Numbered from the stretch's first letter, positions 11,569-54,923 are shown. The stretch is 64,000 bases of DNA from Hemibagrus wyckioides (GCF_019097595.1 NC_080714.1:5485259-5549258), one strand, 5' to 3'. Program-made: numbers and translations. Notes: a model not told the origin generated them from the letters alone.

Positions 11569-12139
11569 TTTGTATGTGTGAGAATGAATGAGTGTGCATG
11601 TGTGTGAGTAAATGGGTGTGTATTTAGAAGGAGTGGCAGGTCAATGACCTGTACACAGCAGCACCTCAGAGTACAGCTGAGTGAGACAGAGAAACCCCCC
11701 TCAGACTGCAGAACACCTCCAGATGGCCTTCCATGTTAAAGGCCCATTGTCAGATGTGCTGGACCTGCCATCAGGGAAGAACTGTAATACAAACAGCATG
11801 GAGTGAGACTGAGTGTGTGGGTGTGTGCGTGCTTGAGCTCAAGTAGTCCCCCTCCTCATTTAGCATGTAGCATGCACAATGCTACAAAAATGTTCCACTT
11901 CAGGTTAAATTCATTCACAAACAAAGGAGTGTACTTTAGTTGTTGTTTTTTTTTTTTCCTTTCGCAAATGGGAATATCGTATCTGAGAACCTTCCATTCA
12001 TGCATAGATTTTAGATTGCTGATTTCGGATTTTAGAAGGTAATATGTGATGAAAGCTAAATAGATAAAAATTCTTTCAGGTTGTTTTTTTTTTAGGTCTC
12101 TGTAAGACGTTATTTCATCATTTAAAGGTTTAACAAAGA

Positions 12140-12260
12140 CTGAGTGGAGAAGAAATCCTAATTAAGCTGCAGCTAAGTGTGCTGAGAGTGATTGACGCTG
12201 ACAATTTGCAAAGGTGTATGAAACCTGTGCAACTTCACACGCTTCCAGGTCTCCTAAACA
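12140..12260. promoter_or_regulatory. Candidate conserved non-coding element (intronic)
   Basis: Repeat-free intronic sequence with CCTAATTAAGCTGCAGC and GTGATTGACGCTGACAATTT. TAATTA and TGATTGAC are the core types bound by homeodomain and PBX/TALE factors. Based on motif content only. Confidence 0.2.
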
Positions 12261-14008
12261 TGGAATTAAAACGGCAGTGGATTAAGAAAGAAAAAAAAAA
12301 AAGGGATGAGAAACAGACGTGTACGGCGCCCACCCTCTCTTTCTGAGATACAGGTGGCTCTCGAGGTTAGTGGCACTCGGCGGCAAATGAACTACTCCGC
12401 TGGATTGTTTTCTGAACGCAAAAAAACAACAACAATGGCTATGCATATGTCGGTAAATCTGTCGGTCTGGGCGTTAGCGCGTTAGTGGAAAAGCGAGCAG
12501 CAACGCAACAGAGAGAGGAAGCAAGAGGGCAGCAGCGCTCATCATTAGTGGGGCTGAAGCGCAATCCGCTACCTGCAGCCCATATGCACACAGATGTTCC
12601 TTTAGCGGAGTGTGTGGCTCCGACAGGAGGGAGGGGGGAGTGCACCACATGCACGGGTGAAATAAACAGTTGTCAAAGAAGATGATTGATAATTCACAGT
12701 TTATCATAATTATAAAAATGCATTTTGCTTTTTTATGCACCTTTACCACTCGACAAGCAAATAAGTTTAGGAAAAGAAAGACAAGAAACTTTTCGTGGCA
12801 GTTTCGAAAGTGCTCAGCAAGCGAGTTCAGGAAGGACGGACAAGGTGCATTAGGTTGAGCTCGGCTTATGTCTTTTAACCCTGCAGTATTCTGGATAGGA
12901 AACAGCGGCTAAATTGTATACAGAGTACGATATCATTTTTACACGCTAATGTAACATTTGTTTAAAGACATATCAGTAATACAACAGTATATGAATGTGA
13001 CAAATATGGAATTTGGAACCTGATACAATCCCCCCCCCCTTTAATCGTTTTGAGAAAAAAATCCAAACCCTAAATATAAATCTCTAAAACATACATCTTC
13101 TATATAACTCAGGCCAAAGGTGAAGAGTCCAGGAGTCCCAGGGAAAAGTAGACATTTTCAGAGAGGTAAAAAAGTCAAATAAAATCAAATCAAAGCAAAA
13201 TTGATGGTTTGATATTTGTTTTGTTTCTCACGATACACATAATTAAACAAACCACAAAAATTGTCTGTGGGGCTGAGAATGCATGCGCAAAACTCTTGCT
13301 TAGAAAAATGACGACAGACAAAAAGTAAACAAACCCGGTGTGTGCAGAAATCATCAAAATTTACCCAAGTACAGAGAACACCGAAGGCAGGGCCGGCTTA
13401 TGCTTAATGCATTACCGGATGATTTAGTTTAATTCATTTTGTGTGTTGCATTCACAGGATCTTTTGTTCTCACAAGTCATCTACAGAATAAAGTTGCCTG
13501 CATCCCCATATTGATTTATTGCTCTGAATAAGAAACACAGTGTCAGTTTGGTGCAGTTCCTTAAATTTGCCGTCAATTGTTTAAGCAATGGGAAACTAAT
13601 GCAGGGAATGTAATATCTGTGTGAGGTTTTCATACTGTCATATTTGCGTGCACAATTCTGTCTGCACCTCTATGAAGAAGAGCGTCACTGCAGAGCACGC
13701 ATTTCGAAACAAAGGCATGATGAAGTATCTCTGCATCACACGATGTTAAACTCGAAAGCAGTTTGGAGAATTGTTTTGGTTGGTAAAAGTTTCACTTTTC
13801 CTTTTTTTTTCCTTTTTTTTTTTTGCGAAAGCCCTTAGAGAGTAAAGATGGGCGTGAGTGCAGCCTTGCTGAAGGAAAGCGTCTGTCACACAGGGGGAAA
13901 CGAGCTACGCTAAGGGAAATTATACCATGTGAACAAGCACTGGGGCCCTAATAACACCTAACAAATGAAGCGAAAACTTTAAATACAAAGACGACTATGT
14001 CCTGAGTG

Positions 14009-14108
14009 ACACACACACACACAGAATACAGTCGAATGCATATACACACACGCGCGCACACACACACACACATGCACGTTTCGCCACCCACGCACACACA
14101 TACACACA
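14009..14108. repeat. Interrupted (CA)n tract
   Basis: Three CA runs separated by short unique pieces, including CACGCGCGCA. Confidence 0.92.
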
Positions 14109-14307
14109 GTATTCAATAGACTGAAAGGCTGCAATCAGTGTAAACAGCACCTTGATTTTTTTTTTTTTTCCAAATAAACAACAGTATCCAGAACTCAGTA
14201 AGGGCTTGGCATAACAAACTCCTACAGATTTTCACCATGTCACTGACCCTAAAGATGAGGCCAGGAGTCACTTACAGAGCTTAACAGCTTTTTCAGCTGT
14301 GTGCGTA

Positions 14308-14309
<2 letters not shown>

Positions 14310-14339
<30 letters not shown>
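14310..14339. repeat. (CA)n microsatellite
   Basis: A pure CA run of about 30 bp, followed at 14373-14393 by an A-rich tract. Confidence 0.95.
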
Positions 14340-14343
<4 letters not shown>

Positions 14344-14668
14344 GGGAGCGCGAAGAATATGCAGCCTGCTCAAAAAAAAGAAAAAAAAAAAAATCCTAAT
14401 CCAATCAGCTGCCAGCCAAAGGACGAGCGATAAAGGCAGAGCTGTGTCTCCCTATAGGCACAGTGTACATAAAGATGCTTAAGACACACACACAACACAC
14501 AACACACAGCTGCATGGATCGCAGACACAATACTTCCTCAGTGTGGGACTGAGTGTCCTGCAGCTTACTCTCATTTCTGAGACAACTGAGAGAGCTCGCC
14601 TCTCTCTCTGACCCGAGAGTCATCCATTAGTTAATAAAACACACACAAACACACACATGTATATATAT

Positions 14669-14856
14669 AGAGAGAGAGAGGGAGAGTGAGAGAGAGAAAG
14701 AAAGATTGTTAAGTGAAATGTTATGACACATGCACGTATGTTTCAATCTTGTTCAACAAAGTTTATGAATGTGTGTGTGTGTGTGAGGCGTAGAGAGAGT
14801 GGCAGAAAGAGACACAGTGGCAGAGCGATAGAGAGAGATATAAAGGCAAAAATACA

Positions 14857-14887
<31 letters not shown>

Positions 14888-14888
14888 G
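14669..14888. repeat. Cluster of (GA)n and (TG)n microsatellites
   Basis: GA tracts at 14669-14704 and 14861-14888 with a TG run at 14770-14785. The cluster lies directly upstream of the Tc1 relic at 14914. Confidence 0.9.
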
Positions 14889-14913
14889 CAGACAAAGGAA
14901 GGAAATACTAACA

Positions 14914-15695
14914 GAGCACTTTATTAGGAACACCTGTACACCTATGCATTTTAGGTGTATTTTTCTAATTATCTAATCAGCCAATTTTGTGGCAGCCGTA
15001 CAATGCATATAATCAGATACAGGCCAGCAGCTTTGGGTAATGTTCACATCAAACATAAGAATAAGAGAAAAATGTGATCTGTGGCATGATTGTTGGTCCT
15101 AGTTTGAGTATTTTTATTTAACTGCTGATCTCCTGGGACTTTCAGGCACAAGAGTCTCTAGTGTTTACTCAGAAGTGTAGAATAAAGAAAAAAACATGTA
15201 GTGAGTATCAGAAATGCCTTGTCGATGAGATAGGTCTATGGCTGACAGTAAGGTGGTAATAACTCCACATTTACCACCAACAGCATGAATACACGAACCT
15301 GCCTTGTGTCAACACTCCAGGGTGGTGGAGGTGGTGTAACAGTGTGGGGAATGTTTTCTTGGCCCGTTATTGACAATCAATCATAATGTGAATGCCACAG
15401 TCTATCAGAGTATCATTGCTGACCCTTCATGAGCATAATTTTACCACCTTCTAATGGCTACTTTCAGCATGATAACGCACCATGTCACAGAGCAAAAAAA
15501 AAACTCCAACTCACCGGATCTGAATTCAGTAGAACACCTTTGGGATGTGGAAGAGCGGGAGATTCACAGCATGAAAACGCACCTGAAAAATCTGCAGGAA
15601 CTATGTGATGCAATCATGTCAACATGGAGCTGACTCTCAATGGAACATTTTCAACACATTGTGGAATCCATGCCTCGAAGGATATAAGGCAGGTA
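14914..15695 (+). mobile_element. Degraded Tc1-like transposon (GAGCACTTTATTAGGAACACC family)
   Basis: It begins at the left terminal repeat GAGCACTTTATTAGGAACAC. Transposase segments follow in order: the start of the DNA-binding domain, a GGGTGGTGGAGGTGGTGTAA glycine-rich block, TTTCAGCATGATAACGCACC (QHDNAP, second catalytic Asp), GAACACCTTTGGGATGTGG (EHLWDV, catalytic Glu), and GTGGAATCCATGCCTCGAAG. There are several internal deletions, many stops, and no right terminal repeat. It is dead. Confidence 0.85.
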
Positions 15696-15742
15696 TACTG
15701 TATAGAGAGTTGACTTTATAAGCAGAAAGATTATGAGCAAAG

Positions 15743-15825
<83 letters not shown>
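15743..15825. repeat. (ATT)n microsatellite, about 27 units
   Basis: A perfect trinucleotide run of about 83 bp. Its reverse-strand reading gives a poly-Asn artefact. Confidence 0.97.
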
Positions 15826-15826
<1 letters not shown>

Positions 15827-16216
15827 TGTTGTTTTTGCAGAAACTGACACCTGAGGTATAACTAATACCTGATACAGACTGATAAATATCTCTTTGTGCT
15901 TCAGCACTAATCAGCCAATAACTTTTAAACAACTGGAACAAAGGTGTATAGTCAGCCTCACCACCCACAAAACTTCTCTAGTATTCAAATCCTGGAATCG
16001 TAATGCACAATTCCTGCAAATGATCATCTAATTTACCCACTTCTGCTCTTAAATGGTACAATATTGTGATCTGTGGGTGGACTATTAGGCTGGAAAGTAA
16101 ATACGGGTTTTTCACCCAGCAGTTTATTTACATAAGTAAACTCCTCTCCTTTGCTAATGAATCTCCTGTTCATTACTGTCAACACAGAAAACAAGAACAT
16201 CTGCATTCACAGAGAG

Positions 16217-16220
<4 letters not shown>

Positions 16221-16251
<31 letters not shown>

Positions 16252-16350
16252 ACTGTGGCATGACAGAGTACAAGAGAGTGAGAAGAAAAGAGAGAATGAG
16301 ACAGAGTACTCGGGAGGAGGCAGGGAGGGAGGGAGGGAGGGAGGAAGGGG
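16221..16350. repeat. (GA)n and GGGA-rich tract
   Basis: GA run at 16221-16248, then GAGACAGAG-type and GGGAGGGAGG repeats to about 16350. Confidence 0.9.
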
Positions 16351-16958
16351 GACGACAATCTGGAGGGAAAGTTAGTTAGAGGCAGAACAAGCTGTTTGGG
16401 GAGCGTTCTTGGTAATGCTCCATGATTGAAGTGCGAGAGTGTGAGAGCAGGAGGGAATTGGGAGCCGGAGCAGGTCAGGCACGGCGGGCGCTAAACTAGG
16501 AGGGCATTTCGGCTCCTGAAGGCTCCTCTTTTCATCACCATCTGCTCCACTGGAATTAATAACTTCATTATCAATTCCTGCTTCACTAAAGAACGGATCA
16601 GCAGACGTTAGTTGCGCAAACACTGCGGACACCGAAGGAAACCTTGTTTAAGGGTTTGAAAGGGAAAAAAAATGCTACTTGGCCAGAGTTATGTGGTTTT
16701 CGCTGTCCTTTCATGTTGAAATTTTCCACCCAGAATAATGAAATTATTAAATTAACAAGACAATAACGAATAGCTGGAAGACCTCCAGGTTGTGCTAATG
16801 TAAGGCAGTGTAAATATATCTGCTTGTAAAATATCGATTTTTATTGCTACTTTAAAGTAGACCCACAATGCAAAGTGAAGTTATGCATCCCTAACGCGAA
16901 TGCAGTGCACTCTGTGTTCACACATTTTCTTTTGAGCAACATGGAGACATATATGCCA

Positions 16959-17005
16959 GGGAGAGCAATGAGCAACAAACATCGGAGAGCAATGAGCAAC
17001 AAACA
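16959..17005 (+). repeat. Two-copy tandem repeat
   Basis: GGAGAGCAATGAGCAACAAA occurs twice in a row with a 24-bp period. Confidence 0.85.
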
Positions 17006-17240
17006 GTGAGCAAAAAAAACGACAAACATTTGAAACTGTGACTTTCTAATTTCTTTTCAAATTAGGTGTGACAAACCCGAACATTTTTGTCGTTTCTGCC
17101 ACTATAAAAACTCTAATATTGAAAGAATAGCGCCTATTTGCGTCCAATGATGTGCACAAAAATGGAGAAATGTATTTTCATCAAAGATAACATAGTAGGA
17201 ATGTGTCAGTTTCCCACACTGTTTCAGTTTCCCACACATA

Positions 17241-17570
17241 CAGTGCCGTACAAAAGTCTAAGGCACGTGTAAATACGTGCAATAAAGCAGGCATTTCTAC
17301 AAAAATAATGAAGATCATTTTCTACAAGGAAGCATGACTTGAAAAATGGCATCAGTGTCCCTGGTATGCTTTATACAGTTTTATACAGTTACAGTTTTTA
17401 CAGACTTCAGTTCAGCTGAAGTCTCTGACTTTCTGTTATTCTGATCAACTTTATTATGTTTTTAATCTGAAAAGTGGTCTATTAAGTAATATATAACTTT
17501 ACTGATATACAAACCTATTTTTGGTTTGTTATTTTTTTAAACAGTATGCTAAGACCTTTGCACAGTACTA
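17241..17570. mobile_element. MITE with CAGTACTGTGCAAAAGTCTT-type terminal repeats
   Basis: The left end is CAGTGCCGTACAAAAGTCTA and the right end reads GCTAAGACCTTTGCACAGTAC, giving imperfect terminal inverted repeats of about 20 bp. A TA precedes the element and a TA follows its degraded right end. The interior of about 285 bp has no coding potential. This end type belongs to Tc1/mariner-like non-autonomous elements of fish. Confidence 0.7.
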
Positions 17571-20500
17571 GAGGTGAAGGTAGGTGATAGCAGCAGTGCA
17601 AAACTAAAGGTTCTGGCTCAGAAGTTTGATTATAAACCAATTAGTATATCAATTTACTGAAATCTGTTTAAACCAACGATAAATGGTGACACTCTAAAAG
17701 CTCTTTAGACTTTTTGGCTACTACTAATTTCCTACTACTACTGAGAAAAAAAAAACACAGTGGACTGTGGATGTGGACAGTGGATACAGCCTTAGCAGAA
17801 CTCACACATCCTGTGCAACACGAGGGACGGGTGGCTGGCATGAACACAGGTGTAAATGTGAAGTTTATACGCATGCTGCGATAACAATAGCAAGTTTTAA
17901 TACCTAGTAAAAAGGATAAAAGTGGTTTAAATAACCTTAACATAAAAGCAACCTCAGAGTTTTAAGAGCAGTTCAAGAGCTCAAGCATCTGATTGGGAAA
18001 CTGTCGCGTGGTAACTGTTACAGAGGCAGAACGGACAAAGAGCCGAAGAGCATGAAGCGATTAGTTCTAGTGAGGGAAAACATGGCATGAACAATAACAG
18101 AAAAAACGCTTTCTGAATTGCGATCGGTGCCAGAAATCTCGAGCGGTAGCTTCGGCTGGCAGCTGATTGTGAGTGGCGAGCTGGCAGCAAAGTGAGAAAA
18201 AGGATCCATCTGCACAAGAGCTGCCAAACAGAGGAAATGACGCACTGAACATGGTGTAAATACAGCGATGAAAACACTTCTCATAGGGTAAAAGGTCAAA
18301 TTACGATACAAAGAGGGGAAAAAAAAAAAACAACAATCAAATGGACATGCAGCACAGACGTGACACATTAAGATACACTCTAATCATGTAGCACGAGCAC
18401 ACTGGAAGTTAGCTCATAGTTTTACTACCATAGGTTACTAAATATGGAGAAGCAACCTGGTTACTCAAGTCATCAACAAATATAGCATCTCTGGCAGCAA
18501 CAAATTAAACGCCCACACATGCATTGTGGCTTATTGTTAATTACTTAATGATACGTGAGGAGTTGTCTTTTACCAAAAGACCGCAATCAAACAGAGAGGG
18601 AAGAAACTGAGAGGAGAATGATGATGAACTTGTCTGTAGATATATATTCACTACTTCTGGAGAGTTAATGAAGCAGTTACTTAAACAGACCAGCTAGTTG
18701 CAAGGATTCAGCAACTGCTGACGAGTGTAGAAACATGTCGAAACGGTCAACGGTCAAAACAGAACGAGACAAACAAACAGGGATGATGCAAAAGAGTGAG
18801 TTTTTAAAGATGCAGTGGAATTAGAAAGACTTTACAGTGAGACTGAAGAAAATGTGTGATTTCATAGGAAATGAATCAGATGTAAGCAACTGATATAGAA
18901 TTCTGGTGATTGTGACCTCTTTTGGTGGAGAAGGGTGTTGTCCTGAGCTGGATTTAAGTAGACCGGCTGACCTTGGTGAGGGCTAATACACAGCCCTGGA
19001 GCAGCTTTGTGTGGTAAGTCATAGCAGTGTACTCCGATGTTAAAGTGCATAGAGAACAAAATATTACCGCATTAGAAATTCCCACCTAAATCTAAATGAC
19101 AACATACAACATTGCTGGACTATCACAATTAAATTCGAAATAAATGGGAACACCTTTATTTTAAACATTGTGTTGCTGCAGCTTTCAGTGGAAATTTCTT
19201 CAATGATGCGTTGTTATAATGTGTCATCTAGATACATCACCACTTCCCGTTTATGGCTAAAAAGAAAATGACAACATTCCTTTTAATTATACCCTCAAAA
19301 ATATCCAACATCACATTATATTATACAGCTGCCCAATCTAGATGGACAAAACCTTGCTGTTCAAACCCCTTAGTGTGCCGTATGTGTCAACTGACTGGGG
19401 AGGAACGCGAGTTTTGTCCTCATCCTGTCCAAATATGAGTTGTCTATGATAGGACAGGCTTCTGGCTGTCAATTTGTGTATGTCACAGAATGCAGAAAGC
19501 ATTATTCCTAGAGCCTATGAATAAAACACAAGCTCTTCTAAAGAAGGCAATGGTCAAGTGACTGGAAATTACGCTTCTCACATCTTACAATTCATAGAGA
19601 TACAAACACGCCATGCTGTGATCTTGTCCATATTGAAGTTTTAGCCAGCTTTACTCACTCACGGAAAAATTTAGGGTTCGAAAGATGCCAAATGACATCA
19701 TATGGGAAGGTCCAGAGATGTGCTAGTAATGGCACCCAGTCACCACCTAAGTCCTTTTCAGCCACCAAAAGAATTCTGGCAAGGTCATATTTAAAAGCTG
19801 AAAATAAAGCTATTATTACACATTTAAACTGAGCATGATGACACAACTGCATTTGGCAAAGCGCAAGTGCAAAACAAACGACACCTCACCATTTTCTTCA
19901 CATCGCAAACATAACACAGCCATTCAATCGCATAAACAGAAAAGTGAAGTTTAGTCCTCGTTCTTGTTATGTGTGTTAATATATCTCAGGAATAAATGTG
20001 CTGTAATTAGCTGTTCTAGCGATTAATTGTACATGCTCATTTTTCAACCTGTTATAAACATTATTATATATTATCTTCCTCAAAAGTTTACATAAATAAA
20101 TAAATAAATAAAATGAGAAGTTCTCTGTATAATTGGCTGTGGTGTAGGTTTGAGTAGGATTTTGTCAGCTGAAACAAAAGACTGATTTCAGGCATTCTTC
20201 TCAACCCCTGAGTCATCCACCTTTATTTTTCTGTAAATTGTTCCTGTAATTTTGGCTATTAGAAGCGTCTCATTTTATTCCTCTAGCACAACAAGGTTGC
20301 GGAGATGCACAGGTTTCAACCGAGAGTGAAATAAAATACACATTATAAATAAATAAATATTATAAGAGTCATTTTGAGATCTGGTGGCATGAAAACTTTC
20401 AACTTTTTCTATTTAGAAAAAAACTAAATAATATAAAAGTCATATAAAAGTTATTCACCTTTAATTTTTCTTTTTCTTTTTTTAATTATTACTGAATTAT

Positions 20501-21349
20501 TTTTCTATTATTATTTAACAGTATAGTAATGGGGTGGAAAATCAGACACTTCTCAGACACAGTATACATCATGATATAAAGGTTTGCTGAAAATAATAAT
20601 AATACTTTTACGTAATAGCTAAATATTTTAAAATATTTTAATGTTAAATGTATTTAACACTATTCTCATTTAAGCATAACTAATATTAGTTAAAAAATAT
20701 TTTTTATAAGTTTTTACACTTAATCATCTCTAGTTTTTTGAGTCTGCTGTATTCCTCCGAGGTGTAAATAAAATGTGGATATTGAGAATAGGATATAACA
20801 GTTAGGTATTATACTAAGGTCATGATGCGTAAGTGTATCAGCCTTCTTACTATAGAGCTGGACAACATTAAAAACAATACGTTTCGTTATCCACATGCAA
20901 TACGCAACTGACATTACATCTGCTTGCATGGGGGTGTAACAGGTCAAATCATAGTTGTAATTTAATTTCTAAAAAAAGGAATTACAGGGCAGACTTCTAA
21001 ATAAGGAGTATATGAGTGAGAGGGGAAGCGTTCATTTGTGTGGCACCTGAAGCCCCAGAGTATTCCAGGACACCTAATTCCACACATTCACACGGGACTT
21101 TATTATACCTTAAGCGAGGTCAGAGGAAGTCACTGTAGCAATTACTCACCTCCCACCTGCCTCATTAAACCTCTGACCAACCGTGGCTTCTCATCACGCA
21201 TCCAGCATGGCCTGCCGGCCAATCGGGGCGCGGACAGGCGGCATGCCACCGCCCACACACTGACAGGGTATTGAGAGGTTGTCTGTCTAAGCACCTGAAA
21301 TACATTTGTTTATTCACGGTGTGTCTCTTGGCCAGACGGGGAGGAGACT

Positions 21350-21351
21350 TA

Positions 21352-21379
<28 letters not shown>
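21350..21379. repeat. (CT)n microsatellite
   Basis: A pure CT run of about 27 bp, followed by GAGA-rich sequence. Confidence 0.93.
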
Positions 21380-21382
<3 letters not shown>

Positions 21383-21809
21383 TTGTGAGGGAGAGAGAGG
21401 GGTAGGGAGGGAAAGAAAGAGGGAAAGGAGAGACAATGATGAGGTTAGAGATAGTGACGGAGTACCAGAGTGCACGCATGTGATACTGTTACATATAACA
21501 CAGAAAGTTGTTCAACGATTAAGAAATTAACAAAGCACTTCAAGTTCCTGCTTAGTTCCTTTCCATTGACCTCCTCAATGGAAAATAAATACTCAAAATT
21601 AATCAATTGCTAATTACTTAGTTAAACTTAATGATGTTGAAATGAAGTACCGTTACTACAGCAACACCATTAACGATCTTGGGTCTGCCGTACTGTACCA
21701 CACCATGCCTGCTGTCTATTAATGTTTTCACCACCTGCCAGAGTCGACGTGATGCTGTTTCTGTACGTCAATGCTGTTTAAAGAAGAGAAAATGACCTGC
21801 AGGGCTGCG

Positions 21810-21833
21810 TTGTGTGTGTGTGTGTGTGTGTGC
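21810..21833. repeat. (TG)n microsatellite
   Basis: A pure TG run. Confidence 0.93.
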
Positions 21834-23045
21834 GCGATATCGCCACTGTATACTTCAGCACACACGGAGAATGTTCCAGGAATAGTTTCATAAACATTAT
21901 TAAATGCGACACTTTTAACCAGAGTACAAAACAAAGCTTTTTAGTCAATCATTTAATTAGGACTGTTAAAATAATTAGCAACCTTATGAAACAAGAGATG
22001 GTTCCTTTATTACTTTCTTCTTATATCTGTATGTGTAATCTCGATAAATACACCTTTGGAGTTGATATTTCTTCTAAACAGATGCGTAACGACGCACTTT
22101 ACTGTATACTTGCCTGGTACCATTAAACTATATACTGTATAGATTGTAGAGAAAAAGATATAAAACTCCTATCATGTCTTTGAACGCATCTCTGCTCACT
22201 GGCACAGGAAGACACAAACTTTTTAGTTTCTACACTCGCTAACCTCGAACAGGAACAATACCTAGCCCCACTGAGGTGGGTGGTGATGATGGAGGTACAT
22301 CTTCCATATAGTCTTTTCACGCCTCTAACAGAGGCGGGGCTTCCAGATGGTGTCAGTTAATATCGGAGAGTTCAAAGCACCTACACAAATGTTAATTGTT
22401 CCAGATTGGCTCATCTGGCATTTTTACCAAGGTAAATAATAAAAGACTGCTTTTTTTGGCGGGTTTTGGAGTGATAATTCGTAGCAGCGTACATTTTAAC
22501 ATGTGGAGTTCCTACGCAAAAATGCGCAGAGCTTGGCAAGTGCATGTGTAACACTAATCTATTTGCCATTTATTCCGTTTTTCATGAGATATAATATATT
22601 GCAATATGATATTTTAGCCTGATCACCCACACAGGTAAAGACACAGTAGTAGTAAATCATGAATCTGAAAGTGTTCCACGATAACATTTATTTTTCTTTC
22701 AACTGTAAGAGGAAAAGGGTACTAATGAGTTGTACGAGGCCATCTGGGCCTCTCACACTCATCTTTCGCTGTCTCGCTCACTCGCACCACTCTTCCCCTG
22801 CGCTCGAGCTCGAGAGAAACTGACGTGCAGTTGTTGCTGTCATGCAGAAGAAATGTTCGCCCACCCGTCTGTCACGAACGCTTATCATAATAAATATTAA
22901 AGCACTACACGAGGAGAAACATTGCTCAAACTTCAGCTTCTTCCCCTTGTGAAAGTGATAAGTGTCAGTTTTATGGATACGAGGGATGACACCGGGTGCT
23001 TCTGTGAATGAACAGTTGCCTTGGAAGCCCTCAAAAAAGAAGAAG

Positions 23046-23073
<28 letters not shown>
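23046..23073. repeat. (GA)n microsatellite
   Basis: A pure AG run. Confidence 0.93.
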
Positions 23074-23076
<3 letters not shown>

Positions 23077-23384
23077 AAAATGAGAATCGAACGAATGCTG
23101 AGTATTTGGAAAGTTTCATTGGAGCTGAAACACCCGTGTCCCCGCTGCTGAATCTGGCTCTCCATCTCCTGATGACTAACGTGATATTTTTATTCAGTCA
23201 TTATGCAACGCATCGGAAACGCAGCACAAGTGTGAAGCACATGGAAGGTGCAGATACAGTCGACAGGATCCAGGAATTGTTTGCCCAACGAAGTGTTTTT
23301 GACACCTTTTCCTTTACACATTATGTCCAGGACTGTGTGTGCCAAGTCCATGCTTTATCTTTGTCTTTTTTATCAGTGTAAGGT

Positions 23385-23419
23385 TCTATCTATCTATTTA
23401 TTTATTTATTTATTTATTT
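23385..23419. repeat. (TTTA)n microsatellite
   Basis: TCTA then TTTA repeats. Confidence 0.9.
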
Positions 23420-23852
23420 GGGTTTTAATGTTCACTGTAAGTGTAAGGCTTGATGGAACATCTGACGTTACAGAATTAGCTTTTCACAGTATATATCTGC
23501 AATTATATTTTCGAGTTATATTGCTTCAAGAGGAACTGTGACGATTATTTTTATCATCGAATGTGTCAACTATTCTAATAATCATTGCTTAAATTTAAAC
23601 AGATTGTTTTTTTTTGTTTTTTTTATCACTTTCTCATTTAGCCATGTCTGATTTAGGAAGTCATTTCCATGAAACATTAATGGTATGATAAACTAAACTA
23701 AACCATAGTTTTGTGCTATTATGGTATCAATCCACCATTTATACACATAAGGCAAGTGGGGAAAATAAAGGGGAAAATATGTATTTGTGCAAACACACTC
23801 TGCATGTCCTTGTGTGCATGACAAAAAAGGACAGGTGAGGAGGTCTGGGGTG

Positions 23853-24429
23853 CAGTCAGTGTTCCAGTTCATCCCAAAGGTGTTAAGTCAGAGTCAGGGC
23901 TCTGTACAGCAGGGGTCCCCAACTTATTTTGTACCATGGACCATTTTACTGCAGACTGGGGAGCGGCAGGGGGCTGGGGACATTTGTTTTAGGGTCATTT
24001 TAGCATGGGTTAGCTTGCGGGCTTACTGATGTATGGAAGAACCAGCGGCAGAGTCAAATGCGGGAGTGTGGCGCGGTTAGAAGTGGCAATTTTTCAAAAT
24101 AAGTTCATTGATTCTTTGCGGCCCGGTACCAAATGATCCATGACCCGATACTGGTCTGCGGCCCGGTGGTTGCCGACCCCTTCTGTACAGGACACTTACC
24201 ACTGCATCCTGAACACACCATGTCTTCATGGAGCTTGTTTCGTACACAGGGGCATTGTCATGCTATAACATGTTTTGGCCTCTTAGTTCCAGTGAAGGGA
24301 AATTGTACTGCTACAGCATAAAAGACTTGAGATTCTAGATAATTATGTGCCTTCAAATTTTTGGGGAAGAACCACATATGGGTGTGATGGCCATGTGTCC
24401 ACTGACCTACATTTTGGCCATGTGTCATA
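23853..24429 (+). mobile_element. Tc1-derived MITE copy interrupted by a hAT element
   Basis: The left piece (TTCATCCCAAAGGTGTTAAG to 23909) and the right piece (GGACACTTACCACTGCATCC onward, with TTAGTTCCAGTGAAGGGAAA, GAAGAACCACATATGGGTGT and ATTTTGGCCATGTG) form one continuous Tc1-derived MITE once the hAT element at 23910-24182 is taken out. It is the same family as 3361-3538 and 40150-40252. Confidence 0.75.
23910..24182. mobile_element. hAT MITE (CAGGGGTCCCCAAC ends) with perfect 8-bp target duplication
   Basis: The left end is CAGGGGTCCCCAACTTATTT and the right end, reverse-complemented, is AAGGGGTCGGCAACCACCGG, with 12 of 14 terminal bases shared. It is flanked by identical 8-bp duplications CTGTACAG (23902-23909 and 24183-24190), the length expected for hAT transposition. 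The interior has GCGGCCCGGTACCAAATGAT, typical of hAT-Charlie-like ends. It is 273 bp long with no transposase. Confidence 0.88.
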
Positions 24430-24527
24430 TTTACCTCAGCAATCGGGAGCTTTTTGTTGCTTTTATATTAAATGTTTGTGCATGGTCACTGTGCTGCCAT
24501 GAAACATGTCCATAGACAGACTGGTTA

Positions 24528-54914
<30,387 letters not shown>

Positions 54915-54923
54915 CTCGAAGTT

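Larger units (their letters stand above)
9901..14008. other. Unrecognised intronic sequence with small GA/TG repeats
   Basis: It contains the GA and TG tracts listed and the candidate element at 12140-12260. The sub-region 12460-12640 is locally GC-richer. No gene was recognised. Confidence 0.6.
15826..17240. other. Unrecognised intronic sequence
   Basis: GA-rich tract and two-copy tandem repeat as listed. The stretch 16430-16630 is complex and partly open on the minus strand but carries no known motif. Confidence 0.55.
17571..23852. other. Unrecognised AT-rich intronic sequence
   Basis: Only the microsatellites listed were seen. The several ORFs of 60-140 codons either run through GA/CT repeats or lack any known motif. 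Confidence 0.6.

Noticed and set aside
15651..15968. 105-codon ORF with poly-Asn
   Set aside because: It comes from the (ATT)n array read backwards.
18018..18368. Three overlapping minus-strand ORFs of 61-116 codons
   Set aside because: No recognisable motif, no splice context, and overlapping frames are equally long.
18880..18920. Possible GxHRYxF exon of pebp4
   Set aside because: The minus strand reads FYISCL with no PEBP context or splice sites.
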